Source: Thiocapsa roseopersicina
GTDB lineage: Bacteria; Pseudomonadota; Gammaproteobacteria; Chromatiales; Chromatiaceae
Length of the DNA stretch: 56,734 nucleotides
Reading direction: 5' to 3'
NCBI RefSeq assembly: GCF_900106925.1
Contig: NZ_FNNZ01000025.1
Coordinates: 1 to 56,734, forward strand
Below the pieces are notes generated by a model, which saw only the letters and a list, made by a program, of their open reading frames with translations, was not told where the DNA came from and searched no databases. Below are positions 25,039 through 33,715 of the stretch, piece after piece; positions within the stretch are counted from its first letter, which is position 1; each line of letters opens with the position of its first letter. A program made the translations under genes and the position numbers.

Positions 25039-25424
25039 CGCCCGAGGGCGTCTGAGGACCCACGTGTTGTTTCCAACATCATCTCGTCCCGAATTTCGCT
25101 CATCTGACTTCCGCCGATCTTTCCCTACTGCGGCACCGGCCGAGATGAGGCGGAAGGGTCTGTTCTCGACCCCGAAGCGGACATCCCCACGAACCGAGAC
25201 TGTGCAAGTATTCTTGGCCGACGATGCCGGTGGGGAGAGTCGTACCCATTAGCCCGTGAATTGCTATCCAAGTAGGGCGCGCGCGCGTTTTCAAGCATCT
25301 CCAACCTGCAAAAGTGGGGCGCTATCTCTGAAGTCGCTCTAAAAGGCGAATACTTGCACAGTCTCACCGCGTGGGGTCAGGAAATTTTACACCCCTCTCG
25401 CGGACGTCAGTCTCGAATCCGGGA
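25039..25424. other. Intergenic stretch without recognisable gene
   Basis: No open frame here shows coding character or a ribosome site. The interval lies downstream of the glutaredoxin-like gene. Confidence 0.4.
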
Positions 25425-25694
25425 TTAAAACTGCTCTTGCAAACCCAGTAGCTTCCGCAACCGGCCGTCGGCCTCCAGCATCATCAACTCCTCTTCTCCC
25501 CCGATATGTTCATCGTTGATGAATATCTGGGGGTAGTACTTGAGCCCGCAGCGCCTGAACATCTCGTCTTTTTCAAGCGGCATCAAATCGATCATATGGT
25601 CGACATATTCGATGCCGTATCGGTCCAACAACGCCCGAACGTCAACGCATTTCCTGCCGTTGCTTGTGCCGTAGATCTCTACTTTTTCAGTCAT
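25425..25694 (-). CDS. Glutaredoxin-like protein lacking the first active-site cysteine
   Basis: An 89-residue thioredoxin-fold protein of glutaredoxin size. After MTEKVEIYGT the active-site loop reads SNGRKCVDVRALL where glutaredoxins have a CPYC-type motif: the first (nucleophilic) Cys position is Gly and only the second, Cys16, remains. The cis-Pro loop YYPQIFIND and the glutathione-binding GGEEELMMLEADG are intact. It may therefore bind glutathione or a metal cluster rather than act as a normal oxidoreductase, or use Cys16 in a one-thiol mechanism. It starts 53 bp after a 190-residue hypothetical on the same strand, probably one operon. Confidence 0.75.
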   Translation of the reverse strand: MTEKVEIYGTSNGRKCVDVRALLDRYGIEYVDHMIDLMPLEKDEMFRRCGLKYYPQIFINDEHIGGEEELMMLEADGRLRKLLGLQEQF

Positions 25695-25747
25695 TATGAT
25701 CTCGAATTAGAGAAGCGATCGCGTCGCGAAAGGAGATGTCGATCGGC

Positions 25748-26320
25748 CTACTTCTCGGTGTCTGCGCGGTCACTCTCTGCACCGGCTCCCGACAACAGGA
25801 AATTGATGTAAGGCGCATAGAGCAGCACCTGGCCTTGCGCAATACCGAGCTCATTGAATGCTTCCGCGACGCGGTGCAGGCAGTGCGGGCTATCCGGCGT
25901 CTGCTTTAGCTCCTCCAAGGCAGCAAGCAAGGCATCGATCTCCTGCGGGTCCACGTATCTGCGCAGCATATCAATTGATTCAGTGACTCGGTCGACGTTG
26001 ACATCGACGCCTTTATCCGGGACGCGAAGTCGGCCGAAATCCTCCTCGATAATCCGTCGCCGCATCGTGCTCACGAACTGATTAAAGGTCTCCCTGTCAG
26101 GCTCATCGAGAAACAACTCAACCAGTGGCTCTCTGTTCACCAGGCTGACAAACGAAAGCGTCGAACCCGATATCAGAGGCTCAGGGTCCAAGACGTACAA
26201 AACGACGCTCAAAGACTCCGTTCTGAGCGGCGACTTGATGATGTACCGAATCTCGTCATCGACAAGCTCAAATTCCCGAGAACCTTTGGTCGCATGCTTC
26301 TGCACGAGCCTTGTAGTCAT
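25748..26320 (-). CDS. Hypothetical soluble protein (190 aa)
   Basis: A 190-residue soluble protein with an N-terminal beta-rich half (FELVDDEIRYIIKSPLRTES, LSVVLYVLDPEP) and a helical C-terminal half containing DRVTESIDMLRRYVDPQEID, ALLAALEELKQTPDSPHCLH and FNELGIAQGQVLLYAP. The final 15 residues are acidic and disordered. No signal peptide or transmembrane segment. I do not recognise the family. It precedes the glutaredoxin-like gene by 53 bp, so a shared redox-related role is possible but unproven. Confidence 0.62.
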   Translation of the reverse strand: MTTRLVQKHATKGSREFELVDDEIRYIIKSPLRTESLSVVLYVLDPEPLISGSTLSFVSLVNREPLVELFLDEPDRETFNQFVSTMRRRIIEEDFGRLRVPDKGVDVNVDRVTESIDMLRRYVDPQEIDALLAALEELKQTPDSPHCLHRVAEAFNELGIAQGQVLLYAPYINFLLSGAGAESDRADTEK

Positions 26321-26985
26321 GGCGTACGGTAATGTCCGATTTACAAGCTCTGTACGGAGCTAGGTCGAGGGGAAGGGCCAAATGGATCTTGACTTGCGTA
26401 AAGGTGCGTTCTTGCCTGCCGGAACTCACCAGCAGACCTCTTGGCTTGCTCGCCATACCTCAGCTTCGCCTGAACTGCGCCTACCTCGCCGGTGCCGGTG
26501 CCGGTTCCGCGTGAGGCGCATTCTCCCGGAAGCCCCACCTTCAGCGACCGACAGCAACGAGCGTAGGCAGGTCGCCGGAGCAGCGCCGGTAAACGGCGCT
26601 TCGGGCCGACTCCGAGAAATGAGTACACGCAGAGATAAGATGCACCTGATCGGCCGCTCCCGCCTCAGACCGCAAATCCGCCCGAGCCGGCTCGCGGGTG
26701 TCGGGAAATTTCACACCCCGCTGACCACGCCCATTCCAGTTGGGGCAGCAACCGGCCCACCGCCGACACTCACCTTGCTGCGCAGTGTGGCAGCTCTGCA
26801 ATGGAAACCGGTCATCACGGACGACTCGCCCATCGAGACGAAAAAAGCGCGCGCGATTCCTCGGTCTGGCCGCAGTCTCTCCGTGCGGACCTCTGGAAGC
26901 AATGTGCAATGAGCGGCCTGCGCTCCGACGCACCTCCGCAAGGGATCGCGGGATGCCTGGATCTTCATTTTCGAAGAAGCGGCTT
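26321..26985. other. Gene-free stretch upstream of the TetR gene
   Basis: No credible gene. It contains a short GGTGCC tandem motif near 26490 and decayed-looking high-GC sequence. Confidence 0.4.
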
Positions 26986-27002
26986 GACTTGACCGACCGG
27001 TC
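26986..27002. promoter_or_regulatory. TetR-type operator, copy 1
   Basis: GACTTGACCGACCGGTC is present here and again, identically, at 27671-27687. The GACCGACCGGTC core has the dyad feel of TetR operators (CTTGACCGACCGGTCWR class). This copy sits 5-30 bp upstream of the possible tetR starts, fitting autorepression. Confidence 0.75.
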
Positions 27003-27009
27003 TATTATG

Positions 27010-27621
27010 ATGCGCAACATGCACCTCGAAACCGACACCCGCACCCGCATCCTCGCCACCGCCCGCGAGATGTTCCACGGCCGCAGCTACGCCGACGTGG
27101 GCATCCAGGAGATCTGCGAGGGTGCCAAGGTACAAAAGGGAAGTTTCTACCACTTCTTCCCATCCAAGCACAGCCTGGCCATGGCGGTCATCGACGACAT
27201 GGCCGACGATTGGGCTCATGGTTTCGTGGCGGAGGCCTTCGACCCAAGTTTGCCGCCGGTCGAGCGCCTGGATTACCTGGTCGATGCCGCCTATTACTGG
27301 CAAAAGGCGGCCACCGACATCGAGGGACGTATGCCCGGCTGCCTGTTCGGTAACCTGGCTCTGGAGATGAGCACCCGCGACGACGTCATGCGGGCCAAGC
27401 TGAACGCCGTGTTCGACCGGGCCAGGGACAAGTTCCGCGCCACCCTGGACGAGGCCGTGCAGGCCGGCGCCCTCGCGGCCATGGACACCGAGGCTACCGC
27501 CAGCGCCATGCTCGCCTACCTGGAAGGCATCATCCTGCTGGCGAAAACCCGCAACGACCCGGACGTCATCCTGGTCCTGGGTCCGGCCATCAAGACTTTG
27601 AGAATCGAACTGAACCACTGA
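27010..27621 (+). CDS. TetR-family transcriptional regulator
   Basis: About 203 residues. The N-terminal helix-turn-helix reads TRTRILATAREMFHGRSYAD followed by VGIQEICEGAKVQKGSFYHF and FPSKHSLAMAV, the canonical TetR arrangement. The C-terminal ligand domain contains a single conserved-looking Cys in GRMPGCLFGNLALEM, as in TetR regulators of the AcuR/NemR-like type that sense electrophiles. Starts at 27007, 27010 and 27019 are all in frame; none has a clear ribosome site and a TATTAT at 27003-27008 could be a -10, so a leaderless message starting near 27019 is possible. It probably controls itself and the tusA-dsrE genes through the two identical operators. Confidence 0.88.
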   Translation: MRNMHLETDTRTRILATAREMFHGRSYADVGIQEICEGAKVQKGSFYHFFPSKHSLAMAVIDDMADDWAHGFVAEAFDPSLPPVERLDYLVDAAYYWQKAATDIEGRMPGCLFGNLALEMSTRDDVMRAKLNAVFDRARDKFRATLDEAVQAGALAAMDTEATASAMLAYLEGIILLAKTRNDPDVILVLGPAIKTLRIELNH

Positions 27622-27639
27622 ACTGAAACAACGTGACTG

Positions 27640-27662
27640 AAAGCCCGCTTGGGCTTTTTTTT
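27640..27662 (+). terminator. Intrinsic terminator after tetR
   Basis: A 7-bp perfect stem (AAAGCCC at 27640-27646 and GGGCTTT at 27651-27657) with a GCTT loop, followed by a run of T. It separates tetR from the downstream operator and tusA promoter, so the two units should be transcribed independently. Confidence 0.88.
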
Positions 27663-27670
27663 AAGCCAAT

Positions 27671-27687
27671 GACTTGACCGACCGGTC
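27671..27687. promoter_or_regulatory. TetR-type operator, copy 2
   Basis: Identical 17-bp copy of the site at 26986-27002, placed after the tetR terminator and 44 bp upstream of the tusA-like start. It is extended here to a better palindrome, TGACCGACCGGTCA. The pair of sites links the regulator with the sulfur genes. Confidence 0.78.
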
Positions 27688-27730
27688 AGCTAGCGCGGCC
27701 CTGCCGCACCAACCCGAGAGGAGAAAGAGC

Positions 27731-27958
27731 ATGCAAACCAACCAAGTTCTCGACGCCCGCGGCCTGAACTGCCCCCTGCCCATCCTGCGCACCAAGAAGG
27801 CGCTGAACGCCCTGCAATCCGGCGAAACCGTGAAGGTGGTATCCACCGACCCCGGTTCCGTGAAAGACATGACCTCCTTCTGCGAGCAGACCGGAAACCG
27901 CCTGCTGTCTTCCCAACAAGCGGGCAGCGATTACGAGTTCGTCATCCGCAAGACCTGA
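27731..27958 (+). CDS. tusA: TusA-family sulfurtransferase
   Basis: A 75-residue protein starting MQTNQVLDARGLNCPLPILR, with the TusA active-site Cys in the CPLPIL motif, then TKKALNALQSGETVKVVSTD and DMTSFCEQTGNRLLSSQQ. A strong ribosome site (GAGAGGAGAAAG) precedes 27731. TusA carries protein-bound persulfide sulfur between partners in the cytoplasm; in sulfur oxidisers it feeds the Dsr or Hdr pathways. It is followed 136 bp later by a DsrE-type protein, forming a small sulfur-relay module under probable TetR control. Confidence 0.9.
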   Translation: MQTNQVLDARGLNCPLPILRTKKALNALQSGETVKVVSTDPGSVKDMTSFCEQTGNRLLSSQQAGSDYEFVIRKT

Positions 27959-28094
27959 GCGGATCAGGACATGCCGGCCGGGGAAGGCGCCGATGACGGA
28001 GCCTCGGCTCCAGGTACCAAGACCATGCGGTGCACCGCGCTCACCGCATCCATCCCCGTCAGATGATCGAAGTCACCGAACTACGGAGCACACC

Positions 28095-28724
28095 ATGAAC
28101 GTCGCGAAACTGAACCCCGTCGAGCACTCATCCGAGGCCCTTCCCGCCGATCTGGCAAGCCTGGATGCCTGGCTCGACCAACGCCTGGACGAGAAGCTGG
28201 CGCAACGCGAGGCGGCAAAGATCCCGTCGCTCGCCATCGTTGCCACCAAGGGCACGATGGACATGGCCTATCCACCCCTCATCCTCGCCTCCACCGCCAC
28301 CGCACTGGGATGGAATGCCTCGATCTTCTTCACCTTCTATGGCCTGGAGCTACTCAAGAAGGACTTGTCACTCAAGGTCTCACCCCTGGGCAACCCGGCC
28401 ATGCCGATGAAGATGCCGTTCGGACCCGAATGGCTCAAATGCATCAACTTGCCGATCCCAAACGTCCTGGCCGGCAACCTGCCCGGTTTCGAAAGCTTTG
28501 CCACGTCGATGATGAACCAGACGCTCAAGTCCAAGGGCGTTGCCAGCATCAAGGAGTTGCGCGATATCTGTATCGAGTCGGAGGTCAGGATGGTCGCCTG
28601 TCAGATGACCGTCGACCTGTTCAACTACCGGCAGGACGAGTTTATCCCGGAGATCGCGGAATGGATCGGCGCAACCAGCTACCTGGCCGAGGCGCGCAAG
28701 GCCGACGTCTGCCTATTCATTTGA
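28095..28724 (+). CDS. DsrE/DsrF/DrsH-like (DsrE2-type) sulfur-trafficking protein
   Basis: A 209-residue protein. After a charged helix (LASLDAWLDQRLDEKLAQRE) comes the DsrE fold: PSLAIVATKGTMDMAYPPLI, ASTATALGWNASIFFTFYGL, and a C-terminal ESEVRMVACQMTVDLFNY with the conserved Cys, then IGATSYLAEARKADVCLFI. This matches the larger DsrE2 type found beside TusA and rhodanese genes in sulfur oxidisers. It should receive or donate persulfide sulfur, possibly membrane-associated through its hydrophobic central part. Start chosen at 28095 because homology and the ORF fit; GGAG lies 10 bp upstream. Confidence 0.87.
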   Translation: MNVAKLNPVEHSSEALPADLASLDAWLDQRLDEKLAQREAAKIPSLAIVATKGTMDMAYPPLILASTATALGWNASIFFTFYGLELLKKDLSLKVSPLGNPAMPMKMPFGPEWLKCINLPIPNVLAGNLPGFESFATSMMNQTLKSKGVASIKELRDICIESEVRMVACQMTVDLFNYRQDEFIPEIAEWIGATSYLAEARKADVCLFI

Positions 28725-29463
28725 TGCCCCCGCTCTCCCCCGGTCAACGGGTGTCGAACGCGCCCGAAAAAGGGAAGGGGCCACACAGGGGGCTGGGGTC
28801 AGGGTCTACCATCGGAATTGCAGATAGTCGGAAAGGCTGAGAGCGATCGGCCCTCGCGCACGAAGATCGACCAAGGCGCCGATGGGGTCAACAGCGCGCA
28901 GGATGTGGTGACGAAGGAGCCGCATCGCTCTCGTTTGCTGCGGTTCGGGTACTCACCGCATTCCACGCGCTTTGGGACTCCACCGTCGGCTTTGGATACC
29001 ACTGCGGTCGCCTAAGGGGCATCAATCAGTGACCGCAGATGGCCGATTGGAGCCGCTCACCTGGACCAACGCGACAGGCAGGAACGCGTCCGGAGCGGTC
29101 GCCCTGGACGTGCAACCGAGCGGTAGTTCCGAGTCGTCTCCTCGCCCGACCACGTGAACTGGATCGACAGCAATGCCCGCGTACCGGGTCGCCGGCCGAG
29201 CTTGAACTGGTTCCCTCAGGTCGCGACAGGGCGGCGGTCTCCGTGGCCCATTCCCGTTGCGAACCCTCCTCGCATTCCACTGGCGACCATAATCCATCGA
29301 CGGCGAACCAGCAGCCGAGATCGCATGCCGCGTACCCGCTTCGCTCCACGGTAAGGGTTTTACTCCGGCGGATTATGGTCGCCATCGGCGGCGCTCAAGC
29401 TCGACTCGACCTCCCGATGCGCCACGACTGTAGCTTCCGCGGCACCACGCAACCTTACGCCAC
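28725..29463. other. Gene-free stretch of decayed sequence
   Basis: About 740 bp with no supported gene. Open frames on both strands lack family resemblance. Confidence 0.4.
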
Positions 29464-29628
29464 CTAGCGCGGAACCCCGCGATAGAGCCGATCCACCCGG
29501 TCCCGGACCCAAGCGGGACGCGCGAGGAGAATGTACGCGAGCAGCACCGACTCAAGGGGGACTGCGAAGGCCGCGGTGTCCACGATGACGATCAGTAGAG
29601 CCGAAACCAGACGGTGGGCAGGATGCAT
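29464..29628 (-). CDS. Possible small membrane protein (54 aa)
   Basis: From an ATG at 29628 the frame reads MHPAHRLVSALLIVIVDTAA, then FAVPLESVLLAYILLARPAW and VRDRVDRLYRGVPR. That is one hydrophobic helix with an amphipathic, basic tail, a layout common to small membrane proteins. The frame is continuous with the remnants of the ParM-like gene upstream, so it may instead be the unrelated tail of that pseudogene. No ribosome site is obvious. Confidence 0.35.
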   Translation of the reverse strand: MHPAHRLVSALLIVIVDTAAFAVPLESVLLAYILLARPAWVRDRVDRLYRGVPR

Positions 29629-29849
29629 GACGACCTCGGGGTTGGCAGGGTTCACGAGGCGGGCGGGATTCCGGTCAACTCCGAGGGTTATTCGATTGGC
29701 GTGCAGGCCGAACGCGAGAGGGCCCCATGCAGCCTTCGGGCACTCGGGATCGGGGCCGACGCTCGGCGTCCGACCCGGCACGGGCTCGCGGTACGGCCGA
29801 TCCGGACAAGGCGGTTCCGGTGTCCGGCCGGCAGATCTGCGTCGATCGG

Positions 29850-30406
29850 CGCCGGTCTCGATGCGCTCCAGGATCTCCTCGTCCGTGGCGGTATAGACCA
29901 GATCGAGGTAGGCGCCGATCGGCGGCGGAGCGACCCGCACCTCCCCGACCTCAAGGCGCGCCTCGCCGCTGCCGTGCCGCCCGGTCAGGAGGCGCGTCAG
30001 CGCTCCCGACGGCGAGGGTCGCCGGCTTGGGCGACCGGCAACCTGGTCACGACCCGATCGATGGCGGACTGCCCCGTCAGCCGCAGCGCGGCCAGGGCCA
30101 GGGCCGGGGCCAGGGCGTGATCGCTTGGGGTAGCCGGATCGTCTTCGTGCAGCGAGCGCTGCCAGTCCTCGACGCGCTCGGACTCGATCGCCGCCGCCCG
30201 GGGCAGCCGTCCAGAGCGACCGGGACCGGCCGATCGGCGGCCGCGCCCTCCGTGCTTCGGGCCTCCTCCTCCGCGCCGATGCGCTCGCCCGGATGCTCCC
30301 GCGCAGCGGCCCCGGCAGGGCGCACGATGAGTCGCGGCAGCGCTCCGCGAGGCCCTGCGGCGATCTCCACATTCGAATAGCCGATATCCAATCCGACGAC
30401 GTACAT
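29850..30406 (-). pseudogene. ParM/StbA-like plasmid-segregation actin, several frameshifts
   Basis: The ATG at 30406 opens with MYVVGLDIGYSNVEIAAGP, the phosphate-1 loop of ParM/StbA-like actins, then LPRLIVRPAGAAAREH. After about 75 codons the frame is lost. A second frame supplies RVEDWQRSLHEDDPATPSDH and LTGQSAIDRVVTRLPV, and a third supplies VRVAPPPIGAYLDLVYTATD and EILERIE. These are consecutive parts of one actin-like ATPase, now split over three frames, and the C-terminal half (nucleotide-binding phosphate-2 and adenosine motifs) is absent. It is a relic of plasmid partition, possibly related to the KfrA remnant at 44.5 kb. Confidence 0.75.
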
Positions 30407-31199
30407 GGCTCCGCCCGTTGGGTTCACTGCGAATGCACTGGCGGTACACAGACGCACTTCACGCGGTCGCCGTCCCGATGCCTTCCGATGACAAGGATCA
30501 CAAGAGATCCGCAATCGGCGCACAAGAAGGCGACAGCGAACGCTCGGCATTCTCGGCGTCGAGGCGGTGCAACGCCAGGCGTTTAAATGACCGAAACGTT
30601 GTCTTTCCGGGAGGTGCCCTGCGCATGACGGGTGCTCACCTCCTGGGGCCGGACGGCATGGAAAACGGCTGTCGATCGCGGGGAAGAGAAACAGACGCGA
30701 CCCGAAGAACGGATAGGTTCCGGAAATGAAACGGGAATGCCGATCGGTAAGACGCGGCAACCGCTTTTGCGGTAATGCATTGGAGAACAGTGAGCCACGA
30801 ATGAAACCCGAGCGGCGTTTTGCGACGTCCGGCGACATCCACCCGATGGATGAGCGAGTACGCCCGTCCCGAACGATTACGGATCGACGCATGACACGAC
30901 GACCGAACAGCAATGCGGAAGACCTGAAGGGTTGCACTCTGCACGAGTAGCGTGCGACGCGCCGACCGACGGAGGGGCGACGGTACTGCCTGCCCTGACC
31001 GGAAGCCGCCCGCGGCAGGGGAGAACAGCGGGCCTTGTTTCACCAAAGATAAGAGGGTGCAGACGCCAGGCCGGCGTGCCGCCTGCCCACACGCTCGAGG
31101 CAGCCTTCCGGGCAGGCCCGCTCGGCGCAACGGGCAGGGACGCCGAGGATGACGACGCCGCCGACGCGGACGCGGCGCCGAGCGATGTCCGGAGGCTCT
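30407..31199. other. Gene-free stretch between two pseudogenes
   Basis: About 800 bp in which I cannot support a gene on either strand; it is flanked by the ParM-like and PAS remnants. Confidence 0.4.
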
Positions 31200-31480
31200 C
31201 GACACCTGGATCGCGCAACCTGCCCGCCCTGCAGGGGCGCGCCGAGCAAGGGCTCAGCGCCTTCGAGCAACGTCAGGCGGAACGTCTCGGCGAAGCGGGC
31301 CAACGGCATCCGCCACTGCTCGGGACTGTCGTACCCGAACATGACCGCACCGGGCTCGTTCCAATGCAGGATGTTGCCCAGCGGATCCGAGACGACGATC
31401 GCTTCGGTCAGGTTCTCCAGCGTCGCCTGAAGCCGCGCCTCGCTCTCGCGCAGCTGCGCCTCGGCGCGCTTGCGCTCGCC
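31200..31480 (-). pseudogene. PAS-domain sensor fragment
   Basis: On the minus strand the frame reads ERKRAEAQLRESEARLQATL, ENLTEAIVVSDPLGNILHWN and FGYDSPEQWRMPLARFAETF, then FRLTLLEGAEPLLGAPLQGG. This is the linker helix and first half of a PAS domain of a bacterial signalling protein. It then degenerates into arginine-rich noise, and neither an N-terminal start nor an output domain (kinase or GGDEF) is present. It is an isolated relic. Confidence 0.68.
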
Positions 31481-31657
31481 GATGTGCGACGGCTTGTGGC
31501 CGGTTGCTGCCGCTAGGATCGCCTGAACCGACCCAAGACCAACTGGACCGCAGGCAGCCGCAAAAGCGGTGGACGAATCCGGTAGAGTCAGCGCGGGTTA
31601 CTCTGAGGACTTCCCGTGAACTAAAGTGACCGACAACACCCACGCACCGTCTATAGC

Positions 31658-32434
31658 TCACTCCGCATAGATCATCGCGCGGGTCATACCGCCATCGACG
31701 ACCAGATTCTGGCCGGTGATGAACCCGGCACTCGGCCCGGCGAAGAAGCGGACAGCCGCCACGATATCGGAAGGCTCGCCGACGCGCCCGACCGCATGTT
31801 GAGCCTGATCGATCGGGCGCTGGTCCGCGGCGCGCCGGTGGGCCGACTTCTGCAGGGGTCCCGTCTCGATCCAGCCGGGGCTCACCGCATTGACGCGGAT
31901 CAGCGGCCCGAGACTGATCGCCGCGGCATGGGTGAAGGCCAGTAGCCCGCCCTTGGCCGCGGCGTAGGCTTCACAATTGGGCTCCGATTGCAGGGCACGG
32001 GTCGAGGCGATGTTGACGATGGCGCCCCGGCGCGCGCGTAGCCCCGGAATGGCCGAGCGGGTGCAGAGGAAGGCTCCGGTCAGGTGACCGTCCAGCCAGC
32101 GCCGCCACCCCGCGAGCGAGAGCGCTTCGAGCGGGCCGCTCACCGGATCAGCGAGACCGGCGTTGTTCACCAGCAGGTTCAGACCGGCAGGCTCGCCCGC
32201 CCGGTCCTGCCACGCCTCGAGTGCGGCGAAGGCAGCGGCAACCGCCGTCTCCTCACCCACGTCGGTCGCCAGCCCGAGCAATGCGGGACTCCCCAGCTCG
32301 GCCATCAGCTCGTCGAGGGCCTCGGCATCGCGGTCAAGCACCATGACCCTCCACCCTTCGGCCAGGAACGACTGCGCCAGGGCGCGTCCTATGCCTTGCG
32401 CACCGCCGGTGATGAGAGCGAGGGAAGCAGTCAT
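31658..32434 (-). CDS. Short-chain dehydrogenase/reductase (SDR)
   Basis: A 258-residue classical SDR. It begins MTASLALITGGAQGIGRALA with the TGxxxGIG cofactor loop, then VMVLDRDAEALDEL, LLVNNAGLADP (NNAG), GAIVNIASTRAL (catalytic Ser), EAYAAAKGGLLAFTHA (YxxxK) and RVNAVSPGWIET, ending GQNLVVDGGMTRAMIY. All catalytic residues are present. The Asp after strand 2 (VLDRD) favours NAD+. The substrate is unknown. The start at 32434 matches the family; the gene is divergent from the D-cysteine desulfhydrase-like gene with a 276-bp spacer. Confidence 0.92.
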   Translation of the reverse strand: MTASLALITGGAQGIGRALAQSFLAEGWRVMVLDRDAEALDELMAELGSPALLGLATDVGEETAVAAAFAALEAWQDRAGEPAGLNLLVNNAGLADPVSGPLEALSLAGWRRWLDGHLTGAFLCTRSAIPGLRARRGAIVNIASTRALQSEPNCEAYAAAKGGLLAFTHAAAISLGPLIRVNAVSPGWIETGPLQKSAHRRAADQRPIDQAQHAVGRVGEPSDIVAAVRFFAGPSAGFITGQNLVVDGGMTRAMIYAE

Positions 32435-32710
32435 GATCGAACGGACTCCTCGATGAGCCCCGCCGCGTGTCGATCCAACATGCGGCCGAGCAACGATGAT
32501 GCGCTCAGCCGGCGGCGTTCCGAAAGGAGCCATCGATCGGTTGATGCTCCCGCCTGCCTCCGGCCATTGGCCCCGACCATGATCGAGATCGCTTACATCG
32601 TCAAGGAACGCCGGGGAGTCGAACGCTTGCGCACCGCCTGGAAGCAGGCCGCCGATGCTATGACCTTATCATGGGGAACACCGAGCAACTATTCTTCGGA
32701 GAAGTCCCCG

Positions 32711-33685
32711 ATGACAGCCCCATCCATTCCCCGCCTGAGCCTGGCCCACCGACCCACGCCCATCGAGCCGCTACCGCGGCTCTCGGCCCTGCTCGGCGGT
32801 CCTCGGCTCTTCATCAAGCGCGACGATCAGACCGGCCTTGCGCTCGGCGGCAACAAGACCCGCAAGCTGGAGTTCCTGGTGGCCGAGGCGCAGGCGCAGG
32901 GTGCTCGGACCCTCGTCACGGCGGGCGCCTGGCAGTCCAATCACTGTCGCCAGACCGCCGCGGCGGCGGCCCGCTGCGGGATGGACTGCATCCTGGTGTT
33001 GACCGGCGAGCGCCCGGACGAGGCGTCCGGCAATCTGCTCCTCGATTACCTTCTGGGTGCGCGGATCGTCGCGACGCCCGATCGCCGCGACCGCGATCGT
33101 CTCCTCGCGGAGACCGTCGAGACCGCTGCGGCGCAGGGCCAAGCCCCGTACCTGGTTCCCTACGGGGGAAGCAGTCCGACCGGAGCATTGGGCTATGCCT
33201 TTGCGATGGGGGAGGTCCTTGCGCAGGGGGTCGAGGTGGACTGGATGGTCTTCGCCACCTCCAGCGGCGGCACCCAGGCCGGGTTGGTCTTGGGGCAGCG
33301 TGTCTTCGGCTACCGCGGGACACTGCTCGGGATCAGCATCGACGAGCCGGCAACCGCGCTGACGTCACAGGTGGCCGCCCTGGCGAGCGATGCAAGCGTG
33401 GCGCTGGGTCCGCGCATCGCCTTCGACGCCGCGGACGTGCACGTCGATGATCGCTACTGCGGAGCCGGTTACGGGGTGCTGACCGATCTGGAGCGCGAGG
33501 CGATCCGACTCTTCGCCCGCACCGAGGGCATCCTGTTGGATCCGGTCTACACCGGGCGTGCCGCCGGCGGCCTGCTGGATCTCATCCGCCGAGGCTTCTT
33601 CCCGAGCGACACGCGCATCCTGTTCTGGCACACCGGCGGGCAGCCCGCGTTGTTTGCCGAGCCGTACCGGAACGAACTCGTATGA
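32711..33685 (+). CDS. dcyD: D-cysteine desulfhydrase/ACC-deaminase family PLP enzyme
   Basis: A 324-residue PLP-dependent enzyme of fold type II. FIKRDDQTGLALGGNKTRKL contains the PLP-binding Lys at about residue 51; AGAWQSNHCRQTAAAA holds the conserved SNH; VPYGGSSPTGALGYAFAMGE and SSGGTQAGLVLG are the phosphate-binding loops, and LDPVYTGRAAGGLLDLI closes the site. It should release sulfide, ammonia and pyruvate from D-cysteine, although ACC deaminase and related activities cannot be excluded by eye. The start at 32711 is preceded by GGAGAAG. It converges on the NERD gene with only 30 bp between stops. Confidence 0.88.
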   Translation: MTAPSIPRLSLAHRPTPIEPLPRLSALLGGPRLFIKRDDQTGLALGGNKTRKLEFLVAEAQAQGARTLVTAGAWQSNHCRQTAAAAARCGMDCILVLTGERPDEASGNLLLDYLLGARIVATPDRRDRDRLLAETVETAAAQGQAPYLVPYGGSSPTGALGYAFAMGEVLAQGVEVDWMVFATSSGGTQAGLVLGQRVFGYRGTLLGISIDEPATALTSQVAALASDASVALGPRIAFDAADVHVDDRYCGAGYGVLTDLEREAIRLFARTEGILLDPVYTGRAAGGLLDLIRRGFFPSDTRILFWHTGGQPALFAEPYRNELV

Positions 33686-33715
33686 GAGCGGTTGCGGCTT
33701 CGACCGAGCACCCCC

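Noticed and set aside
29026-29385. Open frames on both strands in the gene-free stretch.
   Set aside because: No family resemblance, no ribosome site, and no third-position bias in favour of either frame.
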